Assembly (NCBI GenBank): GCA_910579275.1
Contig: CAJTTO010000017.1
Span: 10,882-74,881 of the forward strand
Direction of reading: 5' to 3'
DNA: 64,000 nt
DNA from: an uncultured Lachnospiraceae bacterium
Lineage (GTDB): Bacteria > Bacillota > Clostridia > Lachnospirales > Lachnospiraceae
In this document: positions 34,217 through 43,512 of the stretch, piece after piece
How the letters are laid out: each line of letters begins with the position of its first letter
How positions within the stretch are numbered: the first letter of the stretch is position 1
Position numbers and translations under genes: made by a program
The notes under the pieces: model-generated
The model's database searches: none
What the model was told of the DNA's origin: nothing
Seen by the model: the letters and a program-made list of their open reading frames with translations, nothing else

Positions 34217-35298
34217 TCGAGTGAATCAATATATTTCATATAATTTACAACCATCAACGCAATCTTGAACGTCAGGGCGTCATCAAATTTCCTGATGTCA
34301 AGTCCAGTTGACTGGTGCAGCTTCTCTATCCTGTACACCAGCGTATTCCTGTGCACATAAAGTTGTCGCGAAGTCTCCGACACGTTCAGGTTGTTGTCAA
34401 AGAACTTCTGGACGGTTGTGAGTATCTCGTCGTCCAAATCATCCGGAATGTTGTCGCCAAAGATTTCTTTCATAAAGATACGGCACAAGTTAATCGGAAG
34501 CTGGTATATGAGCCGTCCGATTCCAAGCGTGTTGTATGCCACTATGGACTTCTCCATGTAGAAAATCATGCCGACATCACGCGCCATCTTTGCTTCCTTG
34601 TAGGATTTTGATACCTCCTTAAGTTCCGCGACAATCGTTCCGTAGGATACTTTTGCAATCAGCATTGCCTCAGAACCCAGCATGTCCACAATGACCTGCG
34701 CAGTCTGCTCAACCTCGTCATAAGCGTCCATGGAGCTTACATCCTTTATAAGGATAATATTTTTTTGCTCGACTGCAGTCAGGTAAAAACCCGGCTGCTC
34801 GCCAAAAATATTTTTCAGCATCTCCATCGAAATATTGTCTTTGTCATTCTGTGCCTCAATAAGGTATACGACTCTGGGAACTTCCGACTCGATATGGAGT
34901 TTTTTCGCACGATTGTAGATATCGACAAGAAGCAAGTTATCCAGCAGCAGATTCTGGAAAAAGTTGTTTTTGTCAAAATGCTCCTTGTAGGCAATCACAA
35001 GGTTCTGAATCTGGCTGACTGCCACTTTTCCAATCATATATGCATCCGCACCCGCGCCCTTTGCAATCAGCACATAGAGCACTTCGCCGTCCTCAAGAAT
35101 TTTCAGCATGTGATACCCGCCTATGATCTGGCTGTCCGCGGGGGAATCTATAAAATTCCGTACCAGCTCCTGTGATATGTCCTTACTGTCAAAAGTGGCG
35201 GCAACGGTAAGCCCCTCCATGTCAATAACGCACAAATCAATTTTTGTTATAACCTTCAACTCATCTATGCTCGTCTGAATTACCTGATTTGAAATCAT
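34213..35298 (-). CDS. CdaR/PucR-family transcriptional regulator
   Basis: This 361-residue protein has an N-terminal sugar-diacid-recognition-like domain (residues 1-130, MISNQVIQTSIDELKVITKIDLCVIDMEG), a central GGDEF-like/PucR region, and a C-terminal helix-turn-helix of the PucR type (FFDNNLNVSETSRQLYVHRNTLVYRIEKLHQSTGLDIRKFDDALTFKIAL). It probably senses a sugar or sugar acid and controls carbohydrate uptake. The ATG at 35298 has GGAGGAG upstream; the frame remains open for 118 more codons, but these overlap the terminator of the gene upstream. It lies after the UgpC/MsmX ATPase. Confidence 0.85.
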   Translation of the reverse strand: MISNQVIQTSIDELKVITKIDLCVIDMEGLTVAATFDSKDISQELVRNFIDSPADSQIIGGYHMLKILEDGEVLYVLIAKGAGADAYMIGKVAVSQIQNLVIAYKEHFDKNNFFQNLLLDNLLLVDIYNRAKKLHIESEVPRVVYLIEAQNDKDNISMEMLKNIFGEQPGFYLTAVEQKNIILIKDVSSMDAYDEVEQTAQVIVDMLGSEAMLIAKVSYGTIVAELKEVSKSYKEAKMARDVGMIFYMEKSIVAYNTLGIGRLIYQLPINLCRIFMKEIFGDNIPDDLDDEILTTVQKFFDNNLNVSETSRQLYVHRNTLVYRIEKLHQSTGLDIRKFDDALTFKIALMVVNYMKYIDSLE

Positions 35299-35360
35299 TT
35301 GCCAATGCTCTCCTCCATTTTGAAGTATATCGTGCGAAATGACCTTTTTCACACGATAAA

Positions 35361-35381
35361 TGCAGGAATAGAAATCCTGCA
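35361..35381. repeat. Small hairpin in the leader of the CdaR-type gene
   Basis: TGCAGGA and TCCTGCA form a perfect 7-bp stem around a 7-base loop, 63 bp upstream of the start at 35298. It could be an operator or leader structure. No function is assigned. Confidence 0.35.
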
Positions 35382-35396
35382 TGTTCATTATGATGA

Positions 35397-35426
35397 TAAA
35401 ACCCGAGTGAATTTCTTCACCCGGGT
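35397..35426 (-). terminator. Terminator of the UgpC/MsmX gene
   Basis: ACCCGAGTGAA pairs with TTCACCCGGGT (one mismatch, 4-base loop) and is followed on the minus strand by a T-run. It lies 33 bp past the stop of the ABC ATPase gene, separating it from the regulator gene. Confidence 0.8.
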
Positions 35427-35458
35427 ATCTTTCATGAAAAATATAACCAGGACTATTA

Positions 35459-36571
35459 CTAGTTTGTAATAATCTTCTCTGTTTCCTTATCGAATACGTG
35501 AATCTTCTCGATGTCGATAGCAAACTTAACCTTATCGCCAGGTCTTGCAGTTGTTCTGGGATCAACTCTTGCCGTGATAGGGAACTCTGCCAAATCAGCA
35601 TACAGGAATACTTCTGCACCAAGCAGCTCGTATACACGGATTGTTGTCTCAAATGTACTTTCAGACTTTGCCTCTACCATCATCTGTGAATCATAGATGT
35701 CTTCCGGTCTGATACCGAATGTAACAGTCTTTCCGCTGTAGCCGCCTTCGATAAGCTTCTTTGACTTAGCGGGAGGAAGTGGAATGGAAAGTCCTGCAAC
35801 CTTTAAGTATGCTGTGTCACCCTTTACTTCTACAGTGGCATCAATGAAGTTCATCTGCGGAGAACCCATGAATCCTGCTACGAACAGGTTCTGCGGCTTC
35901 TCATACAGGTTCTGCGGTGTATCTACCTGCTGAACAACGCCATCCTTCATAACAACGATACGTGTACCAAGTGTCATAGCCTCTGTCTGGTCATGCGTAA
36001 CGTAGATGATGGTTGTGCCGAGTCTCTGGTGAAGCTTTGCAATCTCAATACGCATCTGTACACGGAGCTTTGCATCCAAGTTTGAAAGAGGCTCATCCAT
36101 AAGGAATACCTTCGGATTACGTACAATAGCACGTCCCATGGCAACACGCTGTCTCTGTCCGCCTGACAAAGCCTTCGGCTTTCTGTCGAGGAGTGCTGTC
36201 AGGTCAAGAATCTTAGCCGCTTCCTTAACCATTTTATCAATTTCATTCTTAGGAACTTTTCTTAATTTAAGACCGAAAGCCATGTTGTCATATACTGACA
36301 TATGCGGATACAGAGCGTAGTTCTGGAATACCATCGCGATATCTCTGTCCTTAGGCTCAACGTCATTTACCAGTCTGTCGCCAATCCTTAACTCGCCGGA
36401 AGAAATGTCTTCAAGACCTGCAACCATACGGAGTGTAGTAGACTTACCACATCCTGAAGGTCCAACGAAGATAATGAACTCCTTGTCAGCAATCTCAAGG
36501 TTAAAGTTCTTAACGGCCTCGAATCCATTAGGGTATACTTTACATACGTTTTTCAAAGATAAACTTGCCAT
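35459..36571 (-). CDS. ugpC: Carbohydrate ABC transporter ATP-binding protein (UgpC/MsmX/MalK family)
   Basis: This 370-residue ATPase has Walker A GPSGCGKST (residues 37-45), signature LSGGQRQRVAMGRA, Walker B KVFLMDEPLSNLD, and the C-terminal TOBE-type domain (MNFIDATVEV, FGIRPEDIY) of the MalK group. In Firmicutes one such ATPase often energises several sugar importers whose own operons lack an ATPase. The absence of permease and binding-protein genes here fits that shared role. The ribosome site is GGGAGG. A plausible promoter (TATACT/TATAAC) lies about 80 bp upstream on the minus strand. The codon use suggests high expression. Confidence 0.93.
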   Translation of the reverse strand: MASLSLKNVCKVYPNGFEAVKNFNLEIADKEFIIFVGPSGCGKSTTLRMVAGLEDISSGELRIGDRLVNDVEPKDRDIAMVFQNYALYPHMSVYDNMAFGLKLRKVPKNEIDKMVKEAAKILDLTALLDRKPKALSGGQRQRVAMGRAIVRNPKVFLMDEPLSNLDAKLRVQMRIEIAKLHQRLGTTIIYVTHDQTEAMTLGTRIVVMKDGVVQQVDTPQNLYEKPQNLFVAGFMGSPQMNFIDATVEVKGDTAYLKVAGLSIPLPPAKSKKLIEGGYSGKTVTFGIRPEDIYDSQMMVEAKSESTFETTIRVYELLGAEVFLYADLAEFPITARVDPRTTARPGDKVKFAIDIEKIHVFDKETEKIITN

Positions 36572-36718
36572 TTTATAATGCCTCCCGAATTAATTTTTTT
36601 GACGTTGAAAGTGTACGACATCCTTTCAACAAGTTGTTTTTCATGTTATAAGTATAAAATAAAAACAGTGAAAATGCTATGCCATAAATCCACAAAGTTT
36701 TTTATGGGCTTATGTGAC

Positions 36719-36782
36719 AATTGCTTACCGCGCATAACCTGTACTAGGTTTTACTATGCATGGTAAGCAATTTGACTAATAT
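36719..36782. repeat. Large imperfect inverted repeat upstream of the ugpC gene
   Basis: AATTGCTTACC and GGTAAGCAATT are the outer arms of a long imperfect stem with an inner partial match (CGCATA/TATGCA). It lies between the YesL-like gene (ends 36826, minus) and the ugpC promoter region. There is no T-run on either side, so it could be a regulatory site or a factor-dependent terminator. Confidence 0.5.
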
Positions 36783-36825
36783 TAAAAAACTATTTTATAC
36801 AGTTTGACCAATAAAAAAGTGTTTT

Positions 36826-37617
36826 TTACACCTCCGTCTCCTTATCTGTCTGATTTTCAGACATTTCGACGAACCTGCCGTTTTGATACACTTTCTGGGA
36901 CGCTTCCTTTTCGGCAACAATACCATACTCACCGCGTTCCATGCGGTCGCTTTCGGCAAATATACCATCATCTGCAGCCTTGTCTGGCTGCGTTTCCTGA
37001 CTCCTGTCCACAAGCGCGTCCTCATACTTTTTGAACACCCGCAGAAGCAGAAACGATTTCGCGTATATCACCACGCCAAACGACATCAGAATAATGACCG
37101 GCAGTATCTGCGGCACAAAGTAAAACACGATAACCGGCAGCGCGTAAATCGCAACCAGCACAAATGCCGTCGGAAGATGCGACAGTGCCATTAAAAACGC
37201 ATTTTTAATCGTATTTTTTACCGGATTGACAAACCGTGCCTGCAGCGGGAAAACGAACACCAGCCCCATCAGAAGAACCACCGTCACGGTCACCACGCCA
37301 ATCTGTATCCACTGTGCAAACTGTATGCCGGAGTAGGCAATAATGCGATAGTCAACCATCAGGACAGCCAGTATCACAAGCACAATCATCCATATCGCAG
37401 TCGCCTGCCTGAAATTCTCCCGAAACGCTTTCCAAAAGCCTTTTACAATATAAGTTTCCTCATTCTTAACCATCTTAAATCCCATGTAATATGCCGCCGA
37501 GAACGAGGCGCCTACCGTAAAAACCGGAATGCAGAAAACCATGAACATCACATTCAGTATCATGATATCCGCAACCTTGTTCAAAAAATTCATCAACGGG
37601 CTGTCAAGTTTAAACAT
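36826..37617 (-). CDS. YesL/DUF624-family membrane protein
   Basis: This 263-residue protein starts with SPLMNFLNKVADIMILNVMFMVFCIPVFTVGASFSAAYYMGFKMV, the DUF624 signature, and has five to six membrane helices in residues 15-200. The cytoplasmic tail of about 60 residues is acidic. The family is usually found beside sugar ABC transporters, and its role is unknown. It lies upstream of the shared sugar ATPase and 20 bp after the HD-GYP gene, so it is probably co-transcribed with the latter. Confidence 0.82.
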   Translation of the reverse strand: MFKLDSPLMNFLNKVADIMILNVMFMVFCIPVFTVGASFSAAYYMGFKMVKNEETYIVKGFWKAFRENFRQATAIWMIVLVILAVLMVDYRIIAYSGIQFAQWIQIGVVTVTVVLLMGLVFVFPLQARFVNPVKNTIKNAFLMALSHLPTAFVLVAIYALPVIVFYFVPQILPVIILMSFGVVIYAKSFLLLRVFKKYEDALVDRSQETQPDKAADDGIFAESDRMERGEYGIVAEKEASQKVYQNGRFVEMSENQTDKETEV

Positions 37618-37636
37618 TATCTAGCTCTCCTTATCC

Positions 37637-38890
37637 CTATACAAGACTCGTGTATACCTGGTTATAGTTTCGAAGAAGCTTCTGGTGCGTTACCAGCGCT
37701 GTCTCCGCCCTCTGTTTTGCCTTATCCATAATTTCATCATAATTTTTCAGGAACGTGTCCGCCACGATTGCCTCATATTTTCCGGATATAATACCGTTGT
37801 TGAGGTCATTGATAATTTCCTCTTTCGTGTGCGCCGCCCTGTACGGCTTACTTTCCATTGAATTCACGACATGTTCCGATATCTGGAGGATTGCCTCCTT
37901 CTTCCCCATCACGCTCGCCTTCAGCGCCTTTGGATATCCGTTCCCGTCAAAGCGCTCATGGTGTGCGGCCGCAATGGCTATAATCTTGGCGGAGAGCTTG
38001 TTCTCCAATGTCTTCTCCATAATCTCCACATGCGTCTTTATCAGGTTCTTTTCCTCGTCGCTGAATGCCCGCGGTGCATTCAAGAGTTCTGTCGGAAGTG
38101 CAAGCATGCCGATGTCGTGAAGCAGTGCCGCATAGTACACCTCGTTCTTATCCAGCTCGCTCAGCTTGAGCTGCCTGCCAAGCTCACGGCACACATACAT
38201 GGTGGCAACGGTCTCCGATACAGACTGCTCATCCTTTAACCCGGTACAGTACATCAGCATTTTGAGGTATTTTTCTTTCTCATCATCCGAGAGCAGGATA
38301 TAGTCCATGCTCCGCCTGTACTCCTCCCTGTATGTGTGGTCTCTGATTTTTTCAAATATATCAAATTTCTCATTCGTTTCTTCCAGAAGCGTACACACAT
38401 TCGGATCAAATCTCGTTCCGGAATACTTGGATATCAGGGAAGTCTCAAATTCCACGCCGAGTGACCGCTGCCAAATGTCCGCCATCTCCGCAACCTTCAG
38501 GACTTCCAGCTCAAACCGGTACCTGTAGTCCATGTCCTTTGTCTTACTGTAATCCGTGTGGTGGTACAGTACGATTTTGGACTGTTCGTCAAGCGGCGAG
38601 AGGTATTTCAGGAAAAGATACCCATATACGGTATGTGGAAGCGGTTTTTTTGCCTCATATGTAAGCTGCTTGCGCACATCATCGGTCTTGAACGCACCGA
38701 TGTCATGCAGCAGTGCAAGCACCATAAAGTCCGCAATCTCATATTTTTCGTATGTCCCTTTTGTCTCCAGCATCTTGGACATGATATAGCTCACGCGCAT
38801 ACAGTGATGAGATACAGGCTTGTTCATCAGCCTGATCGTCTCATATATTAAGTCTGCCATATTTCTACTTGTAATATATTCTACTGCCAT
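37637..38890 (-). CDS. HD / HD-GYP domain protein
   Basis: This protein of about 417 residues has two HD-type domains. The first (residues 20-140) has LALLHDIGAFKTDD and HTVYGYLFLKYL...VLYHHTDY. The second (residues 215-400) has ALLHDIGMLALP, THVEIMEKTL and AAAHHERFDGNGYP, the H-H and GYP motifs of HD-GYP phosphodiesterases. It may hydrolyse cyclic di-GMP or another nucleotide. The second ATG (38890) is chosen because the first abuts the GGAGG site. A diguanylate cyclase is encoded 8 kb away. Confidence 0.82.
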   Translation of the reverse strand: MAVEYITSRNMADLIYETIRLMNKPVSHHCMRVSYIMSKMLETKGTYEKYEIADFMVLALLHDIGAFKTDDVRKQLTYEAKKPLPHTVYGYLFLKYLSPLDEQSKIVLYHHTDYSKTKDMDYRYRFELEVLKVAEMADIWQRSLGVEFETSLISKYSGTRFDPNVCTLLEETNEKFDIFEKIRDHTYREEYRRSMDYILLSDDEKEKYLKMLMYCTGLKDEQSVSETVATMYVCRELGRQLKLSELDKNEVYYAALLHDIGMLALPTELLNAPRAFSDEEKNLIKTHVEIMEKTLENKLSAKIIAIAAAHHERFDGNGYPKALKASVMGKKEAILQISEHVVNSMESKPYRAAHTKEEIINDLNNGIISGKYEAIVADTFLKNYDEIMDKAKQRAETALVTHQKLLRNYNQVYTSLV

Positions 38891-38913
38891 ATTCATCCTC
38901 CATTATCGTACTC

Positions 38914-39426
38914 TTACGCTTTGATATTTCGTTCCATGGGGGTGTAACGCACACCTTCCCTTGTCTGTTCCGTGCCTGTGTCCGCAAAACCGACATGGTG
39001 GTAGAATCCGACTGCATAGGGCGCCGCATTGACCGTTATCCTGCCGTGCCCTTCCTCCGTGCGGACATAATCGCACACATAGTCAATCAGCTTTCTTCCG
39101 ATTCCCATTTTGTGGTATTTCTTATCCACAAAGAGCAGGGATATGTGTGTCTCGTTCCGCAGGCTGATCATGCCCACCATTATCCCGTTGTCATAGGCTC
39201 CGAAAAGCTGGTACGCCCCCATCAGAAACATGCGGTAAAGAACCGTGTCCGTTATGAAATCCTGAAAACTCTCAATCCCTTCGGGTGTGTAATCCTTCGC
39301 CTCAAACTGCATGAACGTGCGCCATGCAAGCGCCATGGCATCGTCCCATTCGACGCGGTATGCCGGCCTCACAGCAATTCTCACAGGCTTAATCACATTT
39401 CTCCCTGTCCTCTGTCCGAGCTCCAA
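38914..39426 (-). CDS. GNAT-family N-acetyltransferase
   Basis: This 170-residue protein has the GNAT core: GIMVGMISLRNETHISLLFVDKKYHKMGIGRKLIDYVCDYVR contains the acetyl-CoA loop (Q/R-x-x-G-x-G/A type, here YHKMGIGRKL), followed by NAAPYAVGFYHHVGFADTG. The acceptor is unknown. The start is uncertain: TTG at 39426 has GGGAAGG upstream, and GTG ten codons later has AGGGAG. It lies 23 bp before the HD-GYP gene. Confidence 0.85.
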   Translation of the reverse strand: MELGQRTGRNVIKPVRIAVRPAYRVEWDDAMALAWRTFMQFEAKDYTPEGIESFQDFITDTVLYRMFLMGAYQLFGAYDNGIMVGMISLRNETHISLLFVDKKYHKMGIGRKLIDYVCDYVRTEEGHGRITVNAAPYAVGFYHHVGFADTGTEQTREGVRYTPMERNIKA

Positions 39427-39701
39427 TGCGAACCTTCCCTTCCATATCGTATTTTAAGCAGCAGTCCGACTCCGGCGAAACAGCACTCTCAGAATAATTC
39501 TGCGACAAACCACCCAAAACGTACCAGTACTCCGTCCGGACTGAACGACTGCCATTTGAACAGTATTTGGTATAGTATAGCATATAATTTCAGAAATGTA
39601 AAATTTGAAAAACATTATTCCCTGAAGAAGGCCGGACTGTTACAAAAAGCTCATAACGAAAACACAGACTCTTAAACAAGTCTGTGTTCTCATATCCCAA
39701 A

Positions 39702-39956
39702 TTATTCACAAATAAAAAATCTTTCAAGCGCATCCACTGCCTCACCCTCGTCTTTGCCATCGGCAGCGATTGTCACGTTCATTCCTTCGGAAGGGTTAAA
39801 TGCGATAATTCCCATAATGCTCTTCGCGTTTATCCTGTACTTGTCGTATTCCAGGAGAATCTCGCTCTTGTACTGGCTTGCTATCTGCACAATCTCCGCC
39901 AGTGGATGATCATATTTTTTCTCAATTTCCTTTACCATTACTTCTTTCTTTAACAC
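39702..39956 (-). CDS. HPr-like protein with Tyr15 and conserved Ser46 (Crh-like)
   Basis: This 84-residue protein has the HPr fold pattern: VQIASQYKSEILLEY, NAKSIMGIIAF, VTIAADGKDEGEAVDALERFF. The phosphocarrier histidine is missing: KKYDHPLAEI puts Tyr at position 15 and His at position 17 where HPr has His15 and Arg17. Ser46, the regulatory HprK phosphorylation site, is kept in AKSIMG. Bacillus Crh also lacks His15 (Gln) and keeps Ser46, acting in catabolite repression but not sugar transport. A similar role is inferred. It starts with GTG after GGAGGG. There is no enzyme I gene nearby. Confidence 0.85.
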   Translation of the reverse strand: MLKKEVMVKEIEKKYDHPLAEIVQIASQYKSEILLEYDKYRINAKSIMGIIAFNPSEGMNVTIAADGKDEGEAVDALERFFICE

Positions 39957-40181
39957 GTCAATCCCTCCGTAAAATGAACCGTTTTATGCACCAGCTTTTG
40001 GACAGAATACCCTGCGCAGTCTGATTTTCCCCAAAGGCACAGCAAACTATACAAAATGAAAAATAACCATTTATGACTTAAATCATGTACTATTGTCCTT
40101 TTTTTCAAAGAAAAAGTCAATAATTTTTAATAAAAAATTTTCAAATTATTAAAAAACCGTCTATTTAAACGAAAAAAAGGG

Positions 40182-42596
40182 CTATTTTAAGTATTTCATT
40201 AGTATTTTCTGCAAAACGTCCACATCAATCGGTTTTGTCATGTAATCGTCAAACCCTTTTCCGATGTACTCTTCGCGGGCTCCTGCAATGGCGTTTGCAG
40301 TCAGCACTACAATCGGCGTGTCGTGGCTGACGCTTTCCGCATTCGCATGAAGATACTGCATCAATTCTGTCCCGCTTATCTCAGGCATCATGTCGTCAGT
40401 CAGTATCAGATCATATTTTTCCCGGTCGAGCCGCTCCTTGGCAGGCTGTCCGCCATTGGCACGTTCTACCTGTATCTCCAGCATTTCCAGTATGGAGGCA
40501 ATCACCTCGAGATTCATCTCATTGTCATCCACCACGAATACCTTTTTGTCCGGAAAGCGCATGGTATCAAGGGTTTCCCCGTCCGCCGCGCTGTCTGCCC
40601 CCTCAAAGCGCTTCCGATAGTCGCCGACGGGCGTATCCGACACAACTCTCTGCGGAATAAGTACCTTGAATGTCGAACCTTTTCCGTAAGTACTCTCTAC
40701 ACTGATTTTTCCGTTCATAAGGCCGATTAGGCGTGACGTGATGCTAAGGCCAAGCCCGGTTCCCTCAATGCTTCTGTTCTTCAGCCGGTCAAGCCGTTCA
40801 AATTCGACAAACAGCTTTGACTGGTCTTCCTCCTTGATACCCACACCAGTATCTGACACCCGGATGTCGAGCATGATGTTTTCCTCGTCAAAATAATCGG
40901 AAGTACTCTGTTTCCTGACAACAAGCTCTATCCAGCCTTCTTTCGTATATTTGACGGCATTTGTCATGATGTTCACAATAATCTGCTTTATCCGTACCTC
41001 GTCTCCGTGAAGCACGTCGGGCAGTGTGCTGTCAATGTCAAGCCGCAATTCAAGTCCCGCCTTGCCAATCCGCTCCTGTATCATAACCACAATATCGCTT
41101 AGTACCGCGGACAGGGAATAATCCGATAAAACAATGTCCATTTTCCCTGTCTCTATCTTGGAAAAATCCAGAATGTCGTTAATCAGCGCCAGAAGCGTTC
41201 TGCCTGCACTCTGGATGTCGGCAGCGTATTTTTTGATTTTTCCGTCGCTGCTCTCATGCATAATCAGCTCGTTGAGTCCGAGTATGGCATTGAGCGGCGT
41301 GCGTATCTCATGCGACATGCTCGAGAGAAAACGGCTTTTCTGCTCGCTCGCCTCCTGTGCCGCCACTTTGTCCCGCTCCATCATGACGCGATTCGCCTCT
41401 TCCCGCATACGATTCCACTCATAGCGTCTGCGGATAATCCATATCAGCATACAGATGCTGAAAACCAGCAGTCCGTAACCAAATACGACAGACGATGGGT
41501 ATACGAGTTCTTTCCAGTAAAGCGCCACGCTCGCGGACACGGTTATTATAATCGCCGCAAACCCCAGAGACACTTCAAACGACGGCACCAGCTTTTCCTG
41601 ATAAAAACTTAAAATGCACGCTACAATACCAAACGCTATAAGCGTATGTATCAAAATGTAAAAGTTGGACATATTGTACGCAAAAAACACAAACATTGCG
41701 ACACTAGCCATTGCGGTCATGAAATCGAGTAAGGCAAGCAAATCATAACGTCTGTGCCCCGGAAAAAATGCATACTTCGTAAACATAATAAAAGGTATGG
41801 GCAGTGTGATGAGCGACAGACTGTTAAACCAGCTCACAATGGAGGTACGCTCTATCAAAATCTCCATAACCCCGCAGTCCGTGCCAAGATATACCACGGA
41901 CGCTGCCAGAAAAACCGTCAGCCACCGCAGCGATTTCACGTCCTGTTCCTTGTCCACGAGGATTTCGGAATGGCTGGCTATCAGCGTCAGCATCATAATA
42001 AGCATGGCAACCAAGCAAATCCCCAGACTGTTTTTTGCTTTTCGCAGTATATATGCGACCAGCGCATAGCGATCCCCCATTGCCGGAAACTGAAACATTG
42101 CATGGTCTTCGCCCGACTCCACATGCAGTTCAAGCGTAATGGTGTCTCCCGCCTTCATACCATCGGCAGACACCTGATGCAGCAGGTACATCCGCCTGCT
42201 GTGTGAGCGGTATTTTTCCGAAAAATGTTTTTCATACCACACCTCCCCATTTACATACATCACCGTGTCAAGGGCGCGCACCCGAAAGCACAGGTACTCC
42301 TCCGGCAGTGGTGTAAAATCCAGTGTTTTTGTTATGGATGCATGTCCTTCCTCCAGCGGAATTCTGAGGTAATGCTGTGATACCGCCGTAACTTTTTCCC
42401 CTGTGGCAGTATCATGCCAGCCCTCTCCGAACCACACATCATTTTTTCTTATGTTTTTAAAATGGTGCTGCACCGGAGAGTCTACACAAATCCACACTGT
42501 AATGACAAATACAGCAATAAAAAAAGCGTAGCACCCCAGCTTCATCGCAAAATGCAAATCAAAATTTTTCAGCCTATCCCGCAGCCGGTCTTTCAT
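40182..42596 (-). CDS. Hybrid sensor histidine kinase with C-terminal receiver
   Basis: This 804-residue protein has one helix at residues 17-38, an extracytoplasmic beta-rich domain (40-190), about seven membrane helices (192-390, 7TMR-DISM-like arrangement), a short coiled coil, HisKA with SHEIRTPLNAILGLNEL (His near 431), an ATPase domain with N, G1 (VSDTGVGI) and G2 (GTGLGLSI) boxes, and a receiver (VFVVDDNEMN, LILTDDMMPE, TPIVVLTANA, TKPID). The signal is unknown; the DISM-like domain suggests a carbohydrate or cell-wall ligand. The response regulator gene ends 15 bp upstream, so they form a pair. Confidence 0.9.
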   Translation of the reverse strand: MKDRLRDRLKNFDLHFAMKLGCYAFFIAVFVITVWICVDSPVQHHFKNIRKNDVWFGEGWHDTATGEKVTAVSQHYLRIPLEEGHASITKTLDFTPLPEEYLCFRVRALDTVMYVNGEVWYEKHFSEKYRSHSRRMYLLHQVSADGMKAGDTITLELHVESGEDHAMFQFPAMGDRYALVAYILRKAKNSLGICLVAMLIMMLTLIASHSEILVDKEQDVKSLRWLTVFLAASVVYLGTDCGVMEILIERTSIVSWFNSLSLITLPIPFIMFTKYAFFPGHRRYDLLALLDFMTAMASVAMFVFFAYNMSNFYILIHTLIAFGIVACILSFYQEKLVPSFEVSLGFAAIIITVSASVALYWKELVYPSSVVFGYGLLVFSICMLIWIIRRRYEWNRMREEANRVMMERDKVAAQEASEQKSRFLSSMSHEIRTPLNAILGLNELIMHESSDGKIKKYAADIQSAGRTLLALINDILDFSKIETGKMDIVLSDYSLSAVLSDIVVMIQERIGKAGLELRLDIDSTLPDVLHGDEVRIKQIIVNIMTNAVKYTKEGWIELVVRKQSTSDYFDEENIMLDIRVSDTGVGIKEEDQSKLFVEFERLDRLKNRSIEGTGLGLSITSRLIGLMNGKISVESTYGKGSTFKVLIPQRVVSDTPVGDYRKRFEGADSAADGETLDTMRFPDKKVFVVDDNEMNLEVIASILEMLEIQVERANGGQPAKERLDREKYDLILTDDMMPEISGTELMQYLHANAESVSHDTPIVVLTANAIAGAREEYIGKGFDDYMTKPIDVDVLQKILMKYLK

Positions 42597-42611
42597 TGCA
42601 TCTCTCCTCCC

Positions 42612-43367
42612 TTAACCCTTTTTGTCCTCCACGTCAATCCATATGTAGCCTATCCCATATACAGTCTTAATATATCTGCGTGCATTCAGACGCTCGCGAA
42701 GCCCCCTCACTGCCTTTTCGAGCATGCTTTCGTCAATATACAGCTTACTTTCCGATATCAGCTTGTCCATCAGCGCTTTGCGCTTGAGCACGATGCCTTT
42801 ATTTTCGACCAGATTGCGCAAAAGGCACTGTTCCAGACGATTTAGTTTTACTTTTTTTCCGCATACGCTGTACTCTCCGGCATCAAAATTAAACGTATAA
42901 TCGTCTATGGTAACCAAATGTTCCCCCGCAATACTGCTTCTTGTGCCTGCGCCAATCGCCTCAAAACGCCTGCTTGCCTTCAGCGCAAAATCCTTCTGTC
43001 TGCTCTGGAACTGTGAGCAGACCTTTGCTTTCATTACCGCTAGGTTAAATGGTTTCGTGATATAATCCGTAATTCCCTGTTCGCCAAGAACCAGCATATC
43101 CGGCTTTCTGTCATTGCCCATAATCAATATAATTGCAGCATCCACGGACACATAGTTGCCAAGCCCCAGATCATACACCAGCTCATATCCGTCGCCGTCC
43201 GGAAGCTCCGGATCAATGATGATTACCTGATAGGCGTCTTCCCCCAGCAGCTCTTCGGCTGACGCAAGCGTTCCGCATGCCTCTGCACTGGTCTCTATAT
43301 CGGTAAGTATTTCGCACATCTGTTCCGCAAGTGCAAAATCTTTATCGACAATCAATATTTTATTCAT
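42612..43367 (-). CDS. Response regulator with winged-helix output domain
   Basis: This 251-residue protein has a receiver at residues 1-120 (KILIVDKDFALAEQ, VIIIDPELPDGDGYEL as phosphorylation site region, YITKPFN) and an OmpR-like winged helix at 155-248 (YSVCGKKVKLNRLEQCLLRNLVENKG, ESMLEKAVRGLRERLNARRYIKTVYGIGYIW). The second acidic residue of the first site is replaced (VDKD rather than VDDD). The ATG at 43367 has AAAGGTAG upstream; the frame is open for 44 further codons without a site. It is the partner of the hybrid kinase downstream. Confidence 0.85.
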   Translation of the reverse strand: MNKILIVDKDFALAEQMCEILTDIETSAEACGTLASAEELLGEDAYQVIIIDPELPDGDGYELVYDLGLGNYVSVDAAIILIMGNDRKPDMLVLGEQGITDYITKPFNLAVMKAKVCSQFQSRQKDFALKASRRFEAIGAGTRSSIAGEHLVTIDDYTFNFDAGEYSVCGKKVKLNRLEQCLLRNLVENKGIVLKRKALMDKLISESKLYIDESMLEKAVRGLRERLNARRYIKTVYGIGYIWIDVEDKKG

Positions 43368-43512
43368 GACATTAACTACCTTTGTTTTTAAATAATATCT
43401 ACAATTATAAATCTTATCTGACAATTTATCAACAAATTCGCCAACTTTTATTGTTCCATCGTAACAGTTCAGTCTTCGGCTTCCTGTTACGCGCATCAAG
43501 CCAATCGGATTG

